Notes: generated by a model from the sequence alone, not told the origin. A DNA stretch of 64,000 nucleotides from Phocoena phocoena (GCF_963924675.1 NC_089222.1:115583316-115647315), one strand, 5' to 3'; positions 34,169 to 46,569 are shown, numbered from the stretch's first letter. Numbers and translations are program-made.

Positions 34169-36755
34169 CAAACTGTTGGTAGCGGTCACTGGAACTAAGA
34201 GGCCATAATTTTGCAACTTGGATGGGGTCATTTCAAACTACAGGTGAAATGTATAAACAGAGAGAGCAGAGGCACCAACAGGCAGAAAGAAACAGGGCAC
34301 AGAGAGAACGCTGTGTTTCTTACAGAAGACTACAACCTTGTTTTTCAACTTCACTACTTTCAACTTCACTTTTTGTCCTTGAATTTCATGAAATAATGAG
34401 AGCATCTTTGCCAATAAACCAGCTTTTTACATGAGCAATTTTTAGTTGTCTTTTATTACTTTAACCAAAAGATGCATGAACAGAACAAACAGTAATGTCC
34501 TTGGTTCTCTATAATTCATTGGATTCCCCTCAGATACTAGCAGAGTAGAATTTTATTTGGTTAATTGCATAGGGGTTAGGGGGGGAACACTAGTTCACTA
34601 CTGTTCATTTCTATTATATGCTTTCTGACCAGTTGGGTACAAGTTGGGGTCACCATGATGGCTTAAAAAATATGTGGGAAAGCCTAGTAAAAACAAGTCA
34701 GGTACATTTATAAGATTGTAATAAAATGTAGCTCTGGCCTGTTCCCAGAATCAGTGAATGGAGAAATAAAACACAGAAGAGAGACTGCATTTGTGACCTT
34801 TCATTCTCCCACATGCGAGAGTAGTTGAGGATACTTTCAAGTTCATACTTTGGGTTTAAATGGCCAATTTGCTTCATGATACAATAAGATTAAAAAAATT
34901 GCTCTGTTGTCATATACGTTTCTAATGTTTTCAGATTGGGCAAAAGAAACCATTTTCATAGATTAAAAAATGTCTTGTTGCATAATTTTAGATTAGCATT
35001 AATTATTTCCTTGGTTCCAATCTAAAAATAAGTCAAAATTCTATAGTACGGTTCTGACTTTCTCTTCCACAGATATGTGTTTTGACACAAAATGCATTGT
35101 TCTTATTATACTGTTAAAATGAAAATCTTTGCATTAAAATTTCTTGATGTCATGCATATATGCATTATGCAATGGTCCAACATGACTACAAAGTATAAGT
35201 ATTTCTTGTTGTTCAACTTTGTCCAGCCACAGCAAAAACATAAAAATAAATTAAAAGCTATGGGAAAAAAAGCACTGCTCTGAAAACATTCAAATGGAAA
35301 TTAACACTAAAATATCACTTAAGCTTTGATGTGAATGCCTGAAATATAAAATATTTCAATTGTCAGGTCTTACAGGTCAGATAATTTTGATACTGTATCT
35401 CCTTTAAATTTCAGTCACAAATAAAATCACATATTTGCTATAGTTCTAAGAGGAAAAAAGATCGATCTTCTGAATTAACAGGACTAAGAAGTGTGTGTAC
35501 TGGTGTAGATTGAAAAGGATGAACATTTCAGTTACAGCACTAAAACTGTATGTGCTTTAAAGCTATGCTGCAATGATTTTTATTAAAAAGATAACATTTG
35601 TCTTGTTGTGCTTTCTTGGTAACTCACAATATTTTCTTTTTCCTTGGAATGAGATATCACAGTAAAGGTTTCAATGATAAAATAAATGCCAAGTTTTTAA
35701 TGAAAAACCAGCTCAGCTCAACTCAGCCAAAAAAATGGCTAATAGTTGCCTGTAAGGTTAAAAATAGAATATAAAATTAATCTTTTTATATCAACGATCA
35801 ATGCAAGCTGAATAGTCAAAATTATTTCTCCTTATTAACCATTATCTTTAATGATTTATTGCATTCTTTACTGATAGCTTAAATTATTCCAGTGAGGTAA
35901 TTAGCAGTCCTTGCAAACACAATGAAGCTGACTAAATGATTCAGGTGAGATGAGTCAGCAATGGACCAGGTGCAGAAGCTGCAAACCTTGCAGTTGGGAA
36001 AATTATGGCTTATAAATTAACAACTTGCTGTCATTTCCTTATCTTTCCCTTATTGCCAGTGGGAGTCAGCAGGCTGTCCACTCCAGGCAATAGCTAGTTT
36101 TTCTTTCTTCTGGGATTGGAACCTTTTGTCTACCTGTGGTGACGTTTCTTAGGAGAACGTTAGAGCCAAGGCCAAACGTAGGAAGAAATTCTGTTAGCTG
36201 TGATGTCATGCTGTGGAAAGGTGGGTACATGGGCAGAGCTGACAAACCGTGAGCTACATTATCAAGGGAGTGTTTCTTTCCACCGACTCCCCCCAAACCC
36301 CATCCTTATGACTTCACACACACAAACGTACACACACACAGAGTGTTCATATTTATCTCCAGGAAATATACAAAAGAAAACTAAGCTCTCTATCTAAGAA
36401 ACCTCCTCAGCATTTTCTAAAGTTGACAGAAATAATTTGATGGTGATAAATAAGAAGCAAAAGAAGAAAAAAAATAAACCCTTTATATTACCAGTGTGGA
36501 AGGTCAGCTGTTTTAGTAATGTAAAAATACATTTATGTGTAAACCAAGCTTTAAAGTATGAGATTATAATTAATTTTCAACATTGTTCTAATTTTTAATG
36601 TAGAATACTTTTGCAAATTGATATTTGTTTTTCACCTTAGATGGGACACTCTCTAAACTTTCACATGCATTACCTTATAAAGCCAGCAAGAACTTATCCC
36701 ATGACTAAAACCACACACTTTCTAAGGACATAAGAACAACCATTGACTAATCTAA
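34169..36755. other. Unique AT-rich DNA, nothing recognised
   Basis: 2.6 kb without a recognised repeat. The segment near 35,930-36,010 contains 'gatgagtcagcaatgg', which includes an AP-1/Maf-like core. One motif match is not evidence of an enhancer. Confidence 0.45.
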
Positions 36756-36759
36756 TATT

Positions 36760-36965
36760 CTCTTCACTAGATCTTCTCTGAACATTTTAGGTCTTCCTAC
36801 CTCAACGTTTTGCTCATACCATTCCACTCACACTCTCCCATTTCCTCCAGTAAAGTTCTGCCCATCTTTCAAGATTTGATGTAAATCCCAGTTCTTCTAC
36901 AATATCTCCACTGATCGTCATTGTCTGGAGTTATTCCAGAGTTACTATTTCTTTGCTTGAATATC
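36760..36965 (+). mobile_element. L2 3' fragment (diverged)
   Basis: 'tctgcccatctttcaagatttgatgtaaatccc', 'aatatctccactgatcg' and 'gaatatctgtgctaattatctcc' follow the L2 3' non-coding order. The boundary is uncertain. Confidence 0.5.
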
Positions 36966-37099
36966 TGTGCTAATTATCTCCCAAGTATTAGAGATACTGG
37001 TACCCTTAGGCGACACCAGCCTGGTGTAGAATAAGATTGGAAGTTAGCGGGCACAGATATTCAAATAAATAAATACATTATAGATGATTTTCATATCTT

Positions 37100-37240
37100 G
37101 CTTGTGCTATCCCAGCTCTAACTCAACTCTTAAAGAACCATGAAAAACTCTTATTTTATGAGCCTCAGTCTTTCTCACATGTAAAATGAGGGGCAGAAGT
37201 ACAAGATCTACAAGATCTCCCCCAGTTAAAAATATGTTGT
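37100..37240 (+). mobile_element. MIR fragment
   Basis: The core 'gagcctcagtctttctcacatgtaaaatgagggg' is a diverged MIR 'gcctcagtttcctcatctgtaaaatgggg'. The flanks agree loosely. Confidence 0.65.
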
Positions 37241-37261
37241 TACTGAATTATTAATACATTC

Positions 37262-37645
37262 ACACATTCATTCTTTCAGCACTTACTTAACGCTTGTTAC
37301 ATGCCAATCAGGTTAATCAGCTCTATAGACACAAATATGTTATGACACTACCGTGGAGGAACTACTTTTCAGGAAGGACCACAGTGAGGTAGGGGTATAT
37401 GAAATTATGTACTATAGGATATATCCACACATTGAAGCATTTTAAAAGTAAGAGGTGTGTAATCAATAATGCAGTGTCTAACTCATCCTGTGAATTTCAG
37501 GAAAGATTCTCAGAGAATATAGTGCTCTAGCTGAGACTGTACAGATGAAAAGCAGGTGTTCCCTTCAGACAAAGTAGAGAAGGACCTTCCAAGTAGAGGG
37601 ACCAGTAAGGACAGAGGCACAGAGTAGAGGTATTAGGTAAAACTG
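37262..37645 (-). mobile_element. L2 3' part, reverse
   Basis: 'cacttacttaacgcttgttacatgcc' marks the reversed terminus. 'gaaagattctcagagaatatag', 'agctgagactgtacagatgaaaagcagg' and 'acagaggcacagagtagagg' are the reversed L2 3' UTR ('gaaggcttcc...', 'gctgagacctgaaggatg', ...). Confidence 0.75.
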
Positions 37646-38688
37646 TGATAAATTTGGAGTTATATTAGGTCAATCACAGTTGAAAATGGACAATATCATA
37701 TATTTCAACCTAATATAATCTTATCAGTTATTTATTTTAAACTTTTGGTATTTGCTGTTCTGTGTTGCATGTACGTCTTAATCCTGTAACTATTTTGAAA
37801 GCTTGCGGCATGAAAGGTCCATTTCTTACATAAGAAAGTCATTTAATTGGACATAGTAGCTTCTCAATAAATATGTAATTGATATGACATGATAATTCAT
37901 TTAGACTTTAAAAAATAATTTATCTGAATGACATCATAGAGACTAAATAGTAAGGTTAAATAAATCTTGCTTAAAAATAGAGCATCCTCATTTACTTAAC
38001 TACCATATATTTTGATGATTTTTGCCTAGTAACTAAATAATAGAAAAAGTAGTTACTTGCATTACAATGCACAGCATAGCATTACACTGCATTTATCCCA
38101 GGAAATCTGCTTTTTTAATCATTTAACTTCTAGATTGTACAATTCTGACTGCCACAGAGAATATACTTACACTATGTATGGGGCAACTGGGAACTGGTAA
38201 ATAATGAAAAATAGTAATTTACATAAAAGACCCAATGATAGCCTTCCAGTGGCACATCATATCTCTAAAAGTGAGCAAAGTGTTATATTCAAAGAGTACT
38301 TGAGTATTCATAAAATGAGGGCACATTATTTTCTAAGCCTTCTACGCTTTTATAGAAAGTCGTATAATTATATAATGATAGGCTGACACGTTCATGAAAA
38401 ATAGGTGCAAATCACTGTGAGTGTCCAATCAGTGCCATGCCCTTCAGCAATAAAGATGGAGAAATTCAATGAGGGGAGGTCAGGAAAATGCAAAGAAACA
38501 CATTAGCTATGTTTTGCAGGAAAATATTAAGATAATCACTTTAAAATTCATGCTTGAAATGCATTTAAATAATTCTGTGGTTCAATATTATTGAACTGAC
38601 TGTAATTTTTGACACAGCAGTTTGGGAACAGATTGATTCCAGAGTCATCCTTCTATCTTAGGAAGGCATGTCAAAGACATTTTTAAAA
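37646..38688. other. Unique AT-rich DNA, nothing recognised
   Basis: No repeat, exon or RNA gene is recognised. Confidence 0.5.
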
Positions 38689-38689
38689 A

Positions 38690-38800
38690 TGCGTGCTAAA
38701 TGCCCACCATATACAAAATTTGTGCCAGGAACAGTTTAAAATGCAAAGGTGACTAAGACATAAGAGAGATACATATTAGCTATAAATGCCTTCTTAGCCT
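38690..38800 (-). mobile_element. Short L2 fragment, reverse
   Basis: 'tgctaaatgcccaccatat' and 'gtgccaggaacagtttaaaatgcaaaggtgactaagacat' match the reversed L2 end. A young SINE follows about 50 bp on. Confidence 0.55.
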
Positions 38801-38835
38801 CATGTCTATTTCTGGGGAAGACTGTCTTGACATTT

Positions 38836-39077
38836 AAAGATATAATGGGGGGCTTCCCTGGTGGTGCAGTGGTTGAGAGTCCGCCTGCCGATGCAGGGGA
38901 CATAGGTTCGTGCCCTGGTCCGGGAGGATCCCACATGCCGCGGAGCGGCTGGGCCCGTGAGCCATGGCCGCTGAGCCTGCGCGTCCGGAGCCTATGCTCC
39001 ACAACGGGAGAGACCACAACAGTGAGAGGCCCATGTACCGCAAAAAAAAAAAAAAAAAAAAAAAAAGATATAATGGG
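38836..39077 (+). mobile_element. CHR-2-type cetacean SINE, full length, young
   Basis: The body runs from 38,850 to 39,063: tRNA-like head ('gggcttccctggtggtgcag'), tRNA-unrelated middle ('gagcggctgggcccgtgagcc', 'gcgcgtccggagcctatgc') and an A25-26 tail from 39,041. The RNA polymerase III A box ('tggtgcagtgg', 38,862-38,872) and B box ('ggttcgtgccc', 38,905-38,915) are recognisable. The perfect 14-bp target duplication 'aaagatataatggg' lies at 38,836-38,849 and 39,064-39,077. The uninterrupted tail, exact duplication and many retained CpGs argue for recent insertion. Open frames across it are not genes. Confidence 0.97.
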
Positions 39078-40085
39078 TATAGTAGGGAAGTAAAAGTTGT
39101 AAAATATCACATATAAGAACCTGCCAGTTCCTTATCTTATTCTACACCAACTCGATTTTGCTTTCAGATACCAGTACCATAAAATTGTATATAGGCTATT
39201 GGGCAGTTAAACTACTACTGCATTAGGTAAATGGCTTCTTAACTTTTGTGACTAGTCTGCCAATGTTGGAATATTCTACGGTGCTGCCTCAGCATTTAAA
39301 ATTACCAGAAGAGTATAAAACAAAGTGCCCATTAAATGCAAGAATATAAATCAGCACATGAATCTAATTTCTCATGATATTATTTCTAATTCATTCAAAT
39401 GAATTTTGATGAACTGCAAATTAGAGTCTAAATTAATGGGATTAATGTACAAAGGGAGATAATATCTTTAACAGCAAATATTCTTTTTTTTAAACTTTAA
39501 GTTATTTAAGTTTTCTATAATTTATTTGTTCATTATAATAAAAGTTTTACTGAAAATAGGAGAATCAATGGATTATTTTTAAACCCTATTGATCCACTTT
39601 TATTTTTCCAATCCTTCTTGTCTTTTTCATCTTTTATATCCACTTCAATTAACTTGTTTTTATAGTTTTTAACAGTGTTATGATGCTCACTAGTTCAATG
39701 CTTTTGGTTATTAAAACCAGAGGCCCATTTAAAACGTACATGCATAGAACATTTTCCTGAAATCATTAAACAAAATCTTGATTATATGAGCTAATCTTTA
39801 CATTAAGCCTTTATCATTATGAAATACTCTTACAAACAAATTCATAGTGAAGTTGCATCATCCTTTGCATAATGCTGAATATGGCAACAGAAATAAAAGG
39901 TGCTATACATGGTCAGATTGGTAAAATGAGATAAAACTTGAAACTTCTCTGGATGTTTGCCATGATGTAGATATCAATGGGATGGATAATTATATAAAAC
40001 ATAAATCTATCAAAATACAAAATTTTTAAAAACAGATAATACTAAATATTTACATAAAACGAATGCCCTGTGATATTTCTAGAGA
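39078..40085. other. Unique AT-rich DNA, nothing recognised
   Basis: No recognised repeat or coding signal. Confidence 0.5.
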
Positions 40086-40089
40086 CACC

Positions 40090-40210
40090 TAATCCACAAA
40101 ATAATCCTATTTAACAGATTACAAAACTAAGGCTCAGAGGGGTAAAAGAGCATGCCCATGGAGCAAATTACAGCGGAGGCCAGCTTTCATCTTGCATCCA
40201 TGGGATTGAA
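40090..40210 (-). mobile_element. MIR fragment, reverse
   Basis: 'aataatcctatttaacagattacaaaactaaggctcagagggg' followed by 'gagcatgcccatggagcaaattac' and 'ggaggccagc' reproduces the reversed MIR order ('cccattttacagatgaggaaactgaggctcagagagg...'). Confidence 0.72.
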
Positions 40211-40220
40211 AAAGTCTGTG

Positions 40221-40242
40221 ATTTTTTTTTTTTTTTTTTTTT
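40221..40242. repeat. Poly-T, 22 nt
   Basis: A homopolymer run directly after the MIR relic. There are no direct repeats around it and no attached retrotransposon body. Confidence 0.9.
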
Positions 40243-41262
40243 ACTTTCTATGTTATATTGTCTCCTCTTTAGACTAATTTAAATAATTATAGAGACCGAG
40301 GTGGGAAGAAAGGTGAATTGAAAATTCGAATGGGAGTTTGACATTTAGTTTGCAGGACTAGGGACATAACCACATATTAAAGGTAAATTGTCAATGGGGA
40401 AAAATTGTACCTAAATCTACTGAGATTAGACTAAGGCAATAATGCAGTCTCAGAGTACAACAATGTAGCATGCAATAAGGGACACATTCTAGAATGTCTC
40501 ATTTTCCAAACCTATCTCTCCAAACAATCCCCACTCTTCATTTTAGGGCATCTCCAAATCAATGGAATCTGGTAGACTGAAAGAAACCTCAAGCACAACT
40601 GGAGTTAACAAACAGGACATATTTTCTATATGAATATCTGACCAGTTTAATTTCCTTTTAAAAACTGAATCAGAGTGACAGACAACACATTTGGTGAAGC
40701 TTCAAACTGCCTGTTTGGCTGAAATCATTACTGGAGCAGGTGGCTTTTATTCTGTTGGAAATTTCCCAGCTGTACAGCTGCTAAATGGGAAGTAAAGAAA
40801 GCAGCCACTCCCAGAAGGATGTGTGCCCAGGAAATCTGGCCCTTGGTAGAGCCAATCCCATGAAATGTGAAGGCTTCTTTCTGAATAGCTAGACACAGAC
40901 CAAAATACACCTTTTAATTTTATTTCATTTTGAGAGACACACCATACATAATATCATATACATACATATATTCAGACTTATTTAAATGTATTTTTTTAAT
41001 GGCTTTTCAAACATACTGACTTGACTAACAAAAAGAAGCCTGTAAAATATTTACCTTAAATATTTACTTAATACAGCTTCTTTGAACTGGAAATGTATGG
41101 AAGCTGAGAGCATGCTTCATGTTGTGGCCTTTCTTCCTTCTCACCAACATCAGACTCTTATATAAGATCAAATTAAAAATTAAGGAAATGGGTTTTTTTA
41201 AAGAAATCGGGGCAGGGATATTTTGAATATTTAACAGAGATCAATAGTTCTTAGGTATTTAG
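40243..41262. other. Unique DNA, nothing recognised
   Basis: AT-rich. Short open frames, for example 40,728-40,910 on the minus strand, have no support. Confidence 0.5.
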
Positions 41263-41264
41263 TA

Positions 41265-41445
41265 TTAAAAAATTATCCTGGATACTTGCTTAAAATGCAT
41301 ATTGCCGATTCATCCTGTTCCTTGAGACTTAGATTCTGAAGGTGTGGATTTGGGCACAGTACTCTTAATTTTTAATCATTTCTCCAACCCCATTTTCAGG
41401 AAGACCATATGGAGAGCATACTTGAGAAATACCAGCCTGAGAAGG
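41265..41445 (-). mobile_element. MER20-like hAT relic, reverse
   Basis: 'gatacttgcttaaaatgcat', 'gagacttagattctgaaggtgtgg' and 'atggagagcatacttgagaaatacc' follow the reversed MER20 order ('cttgttaaaaatgcaaatt', 'ctactgaatcagaa...ggtgggg', 'tgcatgctaaagtttgagaacc'). It is highly diverged. Confidence 0.5.
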
Positions 41446-42150
41446 CAACTCAAAAACTCCAGTCCTAGCATAGAAATATAGTCATTTTAGAGGAGTTCTT
41501 GGTTTTATTTCCTTTTTAACAAATATCAATTTATTTATAATGATATTTCATATTAAACTCTATTAAACAGATAAAGTTTTCAATTCCAAACAGCAGGGTT
41601 TCAAAGCTATGTGCACTGTAGCTTTTATTTTTATTGTCATAGTAAATGACCACCTAATATTTTTTATATTGTGAGATGAGTTTTGTGGCAGAAGGCAGAA
41701 GCAGAAAGTGCTAGAAGTAAGTTGCTTATAATACATGGAGTTCCATTTATCTGTCACATACCACACTATTGTTAGTGCCCATGTAGTATTTGTTTCCTTT
41801 TTAAAAATTTTTCATAGTAATAAATGATCTCATGCTCAATTCATTTTATTATTACTCTACTTATGACGTGTTTACAGATATCACTGCTAACTAACTTTTT
41901 TATTCTTCCGTTTTCTTATGTCTACCAAGAACATGCTAGTATTACCATTAAGGTGAGGATTAAATGAGATAGTATATGTGAAACACATATCTGTGTTCAA
42001 TACTTGATAGCTATTGTTAATAATATTTATTATTAGTATGTTAGAAGGTCAATATAGCTCTGTAAGCTGACAAAGTATGATTTAAGCTTTTCTATGATAG
42101 GGCATTACTGAAACCACACATTTATGTTTATGTTAACTTAGAAGACCTTT
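41446..42150. other. Unique DNA with a small MIR trace
   Basis: 'aaggtgaggattaaatgagatagtatatgtgaaacac' (41,950-41,986) and the following ~45 bases look like the 3' part of a MIR in plus orientation. The rest is unrecognised. Confidence 0.45.
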
Positions 42151-42154
42151 ACAG

Positions 42155-43665
42155 TATCTGTCTATATGGTACTGGCACAAAAACAGAATTACAGATCAAT
42201 GGAACGGGATAGAAAGCCCAGAGGTAAACCCACGCACATATGGTCACCTTATCTTTAATAAAGGAGGCAAGAATATACAATGGAGAAAAGACAGCCTCTT
42301 CAATAAGTGGTGCTGGGAAAACTGGAGAGCTACATGTAAGAGAATGAAATTAGAACACTTCCTAACACCATACACAAAAATAAACTGAAAATCGATTAAA
42401 GACCTAAATGTAAGGCCAGACACTATAAAACTCTTAGAGGAAAACTTAGGCAGAACACTCTATGACATAAATCACAGCAAGATCCTTTTTGACCCACCTC
42501 CTAGAGAAATAGAAATAAAAGCAAAAATAAACAAATGTGACCTAATGAAACTTAAAAGCTTTTGCACAGCAAAGGAAACCATAAAAAAGATGAAAAGACA
42601 ACCCTCAGAATGGGAGAAAATATTTACAAATGAAGCAACTGACAAAGGATTAATCTCCAAAATACACAAGCAGCTCATGCAGCTCCATATCAAAAAAACA
42701 AACAACCCAATCCAAAAATGGGCAGAAGACCTAAATAGACATTTCTCCAAAGAAGATATACAGATTGCCAACAAACACATGAAAGAATGCTCAATATCAC
42801 TAATCGTTAGAGAAATGCAAATCAAAACTACAATGAGGTATCACCTCACACTAGTCAGAATGGCCATTCATCAAAAATCTACAAACAATAAATGCTGGAG
42901 AGGCTGTGGAGAAAAGGGAACCCTCCTGCCCTGCTGGTGGGAATGTAAATTGATATAGCCACTATGGAGAACAGTATGGAGGTTCCTTAAAAAACTAAAA
43001 ATAGAACTACCACATGACCCAGCAATCCTACTACTGGGCATATACCCTGAGAAAACCATAATTCAAAGAGTCATGTACCACAATGTTCACTGCAGCACTA
43101 TTTACAATAGCCAGGACATGGAAGCAACCTAAGTGTACATCAGCAGATGAATGGATAAAGAAGATGTGGCACATATATACAATGGAATATTACTCAGCCA
43201 TAAAAAGAAACGAAATTGAGTTATTTGTAGTGAGGTGGATGGACCTAGAGTGAAGTAAGTCAGAGAAAATCAAATACCGTATGCTAACACATATATATGG
43301 AATCTAAAAAAAATGGTTCTGATGAACCTAGGGGCAGGACAGGAATAAAGACACAGACGTAGAGAATGGACTTGAGGACACAGGGAGGGGGAAGGGTAAG
43401 CTGGGACGAAGTGAGAGAGTGGCATTGCACAATACCAAATGTAAAGTAGATAGCTAGTGGGAAGCAGCCTCATAGCACAGGGAGATCAGCTCTTTGTGAC
43501 CACCTAGAGGGGTGGGATAGGGTGAGTGGGAGGGAGTCACAAGAGGGAGGGGATATGGGGATATATGTATGCATATAGCTGATTCACTTTGTTATACAGC
43601 AGAAACTAACACAACATTGTAAAGCAATTATTATACTCATAAAGATGTTAAAAAATAAACAAATA
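42155..43665 (+). mobile_element. L1 LINE, 1.5 kb of the 3' end
   Basis: A 5'-truncated L1 that begins inside ORF2 ('tatggtactggcacaaaaac'), passes through the C-terminal part of ORF2 to about 43,290, and continues into a 3' UTR ending 'gattcactttgttatacagcag', 'acaacattgtaaagcaatta' and an A-rich terminus. It overlaps in content with the other L1 (13,801-14,765) from 42,716 onward and extends about 560 bp further upstream in ORF2. The 3' tail is of the cetartiodactyl L1 type. A clean target duplication was not found. Confidence 0.93.
42160..43290 (+). pseudogene. L1 ORF2 C-terminal remnant
   Basis: Translation shows the familiar ORF2 end. 42,545-42,958 is open for 137 codons, including '[16 protein letters not shown]', '[19 protein letters not shown]' and '[18 protein letters not shown]' (the zinc-knuckle-like cysteine region). 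Upstream and downstream blocks are in other frames, so frameshifts have broken the gene. Endonuclease and reverse-transcriptase catalytic regions are absent because of the 5' truncation. It encodes no functional product. Confidence 0.9.
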
Positions 43666-44071
43666 AATAATTAAATGAAAACAACATTTATTATTTACTA
43701 GCTCTTGGAAAATGTAGGTTGGGCCTTTCCCTTCCAAATCTCATAACACCTAGTAAAACAATAATTTCCATAAATGTATCAGTCATATGAATGTATGAAT
43801 CAGAATACTTTTCTTCATGGCTCTTAAAGAGATTTCACGTCAAACAATATTCCGAATTGTGACTCTCCAAGAAATGAGTAAGTTGTAAAATTTTGAAGAA
43901 TTAAGTCAATTCTAAAGTATCTTTGGTAAGCTGAGCTATGATTAATAAAAAATTACCTTATAATTCAAAATGTTACTATTTATATCTGAAATAAAAATGT
44001 ACACTTGTTTTGGGATATGGATGTAGCTGATAAGTTGGATAGTTATTGTACTATAAAAAGTATATAGTATT
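43666..44071. other. Unique AT-rich DNA, nothing recognised
   Basis: No repeat or coding signal recognised. Confidence 0.5.
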
Positions 44072-44227
44072 GAAAATGTGCTTACCCTGCCGTAAAAACA
44101 TTGGAAGCTTTGATTTTGCTCGGTATGTAATGAATTTGTCCTTTAGCATTGAATGTCCTTCACATCATTTTAATTGCACCTAAATATTGCTATTTTTTTC
44201 CTTCTTCTGTTGAGTTCCAATGATAAA
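44072..44227 (+). repeat. 156-bp duplicated segment, copy A
   Basis: Runs from 'gaaaatgtgcttaccctgc' to 'ttgagttccaatgataaa'. It is about 94% identical to 45,254-45,409 in the same orientation: seven substitutions and two single-base indels by my count. Its flanks do not match those of copy B. I do not recognise it as a known repeat family. Confidence 0.95.
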
Positions 44228-45253
44228 GTACTGCTTAAGTACTATACCCGTTCCACGCTAGACCAAGCTGGCATCTCTTCAGAGACACTATAAGTCCCAA
44301 AAAGGCTGCTGGGACTTTTTCATATACTTCTCCACAAGTAAGAAAATCATATAATAATGTTAGTTTTAGTGGGTTACTAACATTGTTCAAGGTAAGATTT
44401 AAAAAAAAAACTTGAGGTAGTAAAAGGGTTTGTTAGTTCGGTTTGTACATTTATTTATTCTTTCTTTTATCTTTTCTGCTGCCCCCAAAACACTTCAGGC
44501 AAATAATAAAGTCATCTACTTAATAAAAATATTAAAACTAAAAAAAAAGTTTTAAACATATTAAATGAGAAAATTATAAATATATTAACAATAAAGGCAA
44601 CTAATGTATTTGTCATGATTATGCATTAAATTTAACCAAGTTTCCAGGGGAAAAAATGCATTGAATATATATTATCTCTCAATAAAACATAATGCTAGTA
44701 AATTCATGTGATAATCTACCTGTTGTTGGTACCATTTCTGAGTATGAAAATGTTATGATAGTGTAATTCAAAAACAGAAGGAAATATCATGGCATATTAT
44801 GGCATTCTTTAGCTTGTTAACGAATTTACTAATATTTGAAGGTTTACAATATACTGAATCCATAAACTAGAAAGGCACGAGTTAATGAGGTCTTTGAGGA
44901 TTGGTCAAATAAGCATTCTATTCTGTCATTAAATGGTCTTGGTGTATAATTAATGACTTGGGCAATGCAATAGGGAGCTTGATGCATTTATTATGTATGC
45001 TTTCTTGAAGTTCTTAGAAATCTTAAAACTATACCCCACAGCATTTTCCACTGGGCACATAACCTAGGAAGAAAAGGGTATCTCTAAGCAGATTACTCCT
45101 TCTCTTTATGGTGTATTATTTTATCATTTCCTTTCTTATGATCTCTCTAGCTTTTTTTGTTAATCAATCGATTGATTCAACATGAATATATAATAACAAA
45201 GAAGAAAGTAAAATGTTTTCGGCAAATCTTATAACTTACAAAAAATAAATCAA
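44228..45253. other. Unique DNA between the duplicated segments
   Basis: AT-rich, no recognised repeat. It contains a perfect 16-bp palindrome (45,162-45,177, 'aatcaatcgattgatt'). Confidence 0.5.
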
Positions 45254-45409
45254 GAAAATGTGGTTACCCTGCACTAAAAATATTGGGAAGCTTTGATTTT
45301 GCTTGGTATGTAATGAATTTGTCCTTTAGCATTGAATATCCTTCACATCATTTTAATTGCACCTAAATATTGCTATTTTTTTCTTCTTCTGTTGAGTTCC
45401 AGTGATAAA
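45254..45409 (+). repeat. 156-bp duplicated segment, copy B
   Basis: The second copy of the segment at 44,072, offset by 1,182 bp and in direct orientation. It starts 'gaaaatgtggttaccctgc' and ends 'ttgagttccagtgataaa'. Neither copy has an A tail, and I see no target duplication of its own. Confidence 0.95.
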
Positions 45410-45499
45410 TCCAATGCCCAGTGAAAGAAAGGGAAGATGTCAGAAAAACAGAACCCAGACTTTCCAGCTGCTTGAAATTATCTTACACTCAACATGCAC

Positions 45500-46290
45500 A
45501 TAATGAACTTATTATGTTTGCTCACCTCCTGACCAAAACTGCCCATCCTCTGTACTCTATGTCTTGACAAATGACATCAAAGTGTAACTTTTACCCCAAA
45601 TAGAACCTTGTAGTCATTGTTATATGTTCTCTTGCTTTCCAAATATGTCTTAAAGTCCTGTTTTTCTCCCCCTACAAAAACACATTAGGATCTACCTTCT
45701 CCTCTCAATCACTCTTGCCATTTCCTTATTATATTCTGCCTGGGCTATTTTGGAGGACTCTTAACAGTTTACTACCTCCAGTTTTGGCCATTCTCTGCTC
45801 CACATAGCTACCAGATTTATCTTTCTACAGTACAGACATGATTATGTCACCATTGATGGCTAGAGAATAGTATCCACACACACTCCTTAGAATAAAACTC
45901 ATTCAGTATGACTACCTGCCCAGGCTTAACTCCTGCCTCTCCCTTTGTTTCAGTAATTTTCAAAGCCATAACTTTGCTTTCCCACATCTCTCTGGCAAAG
46001 TTGAGCATCTGCTCTTCTGTTCTTCCATAACACTCTGTGTTTCTCTAGTTCAGCACATAAAACATCTGATACTAATTACAATAAGGGCAAACATATGCCC
46101 TGAATATCACTGGATGGCCCTCATGTTAAATATTCTCTTCTGTTTTCAGCCCACGGGTGGGGTCATCAGTCTTTATTTTTATTTAGAAAATATGGTCACC
46201 ACACTTTGGGGCTGTCCCACCAGACAGGCAGCTCCCTGCAGGCAGGGGTGGGGTCTTAGTAATCATGAACATTCAAAGGTTCATTGTTTA
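45500..46290 (+). mobile_element. L2 LINE 3' half (diverged)
   Basis: The order of 'tatattctgcctgggctattttggaggactc', 'agctaccagatttatctttctacagtacagacatgattatgtcacc' and 'ggcagctccctgcaggcagggg' corresponds to the post-RT and 3' regions of L2 ('cgcctggattattgcaatagcctc', 'cagagtgatcctttta...cagatcatgtcac', 'gtgagctccttgagggcaggg'). It precedes a separate L2 copy. Confidence 0.65.
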
Positions 46291-46569
46291 ATTAAACTAA
46301 ATTGGAAAAGGAATTCTCTATTTATACAAGTTGACTATGAAAGGAGCCATATTTAACAGATTACGTGCGATCTCAACACTGTCTGGAAATCTGTTCTCTT
46401 TCAACACAATTCATTGTTCCTCTACAGAACGATGTAAGCCAGTGTTCCCATTTTATCTTCAAACATTAATGTGAAAAAATGATCTTGCATCTTGAACTGT
46501 ACCCTACGAAAATCATATATGTGATTATCTACCTCCTTTACCCACCCATATGACTGCCCATTATCTACC

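Noticed and set aside
35930..36010. AP-1/Maf-like 'tgagtcagca' as an enhancer
   Set aside because: A single 10-bp motif occurs by chance at this scale and no cluster of sites is visible.
38850..39063. CpG-rich patches as CpG islands
   Set aside because: The CpGs belong to the young SINE bodies here and at 53,119 and 55,912; no unique-sequence CpG island is present.
42472..42825. 117-codon open frame on the minus strand
   Set aside because: It is the shadow of the L1 ORF2 remnant on the opposite strand.
45162..45177. Perfect 16-bp palindrome 'aatcaatcgattgatt'
   Set aside because: About one palindrome of this length is expected by chance in 64 kb, and nothing around it suggests a binding site.
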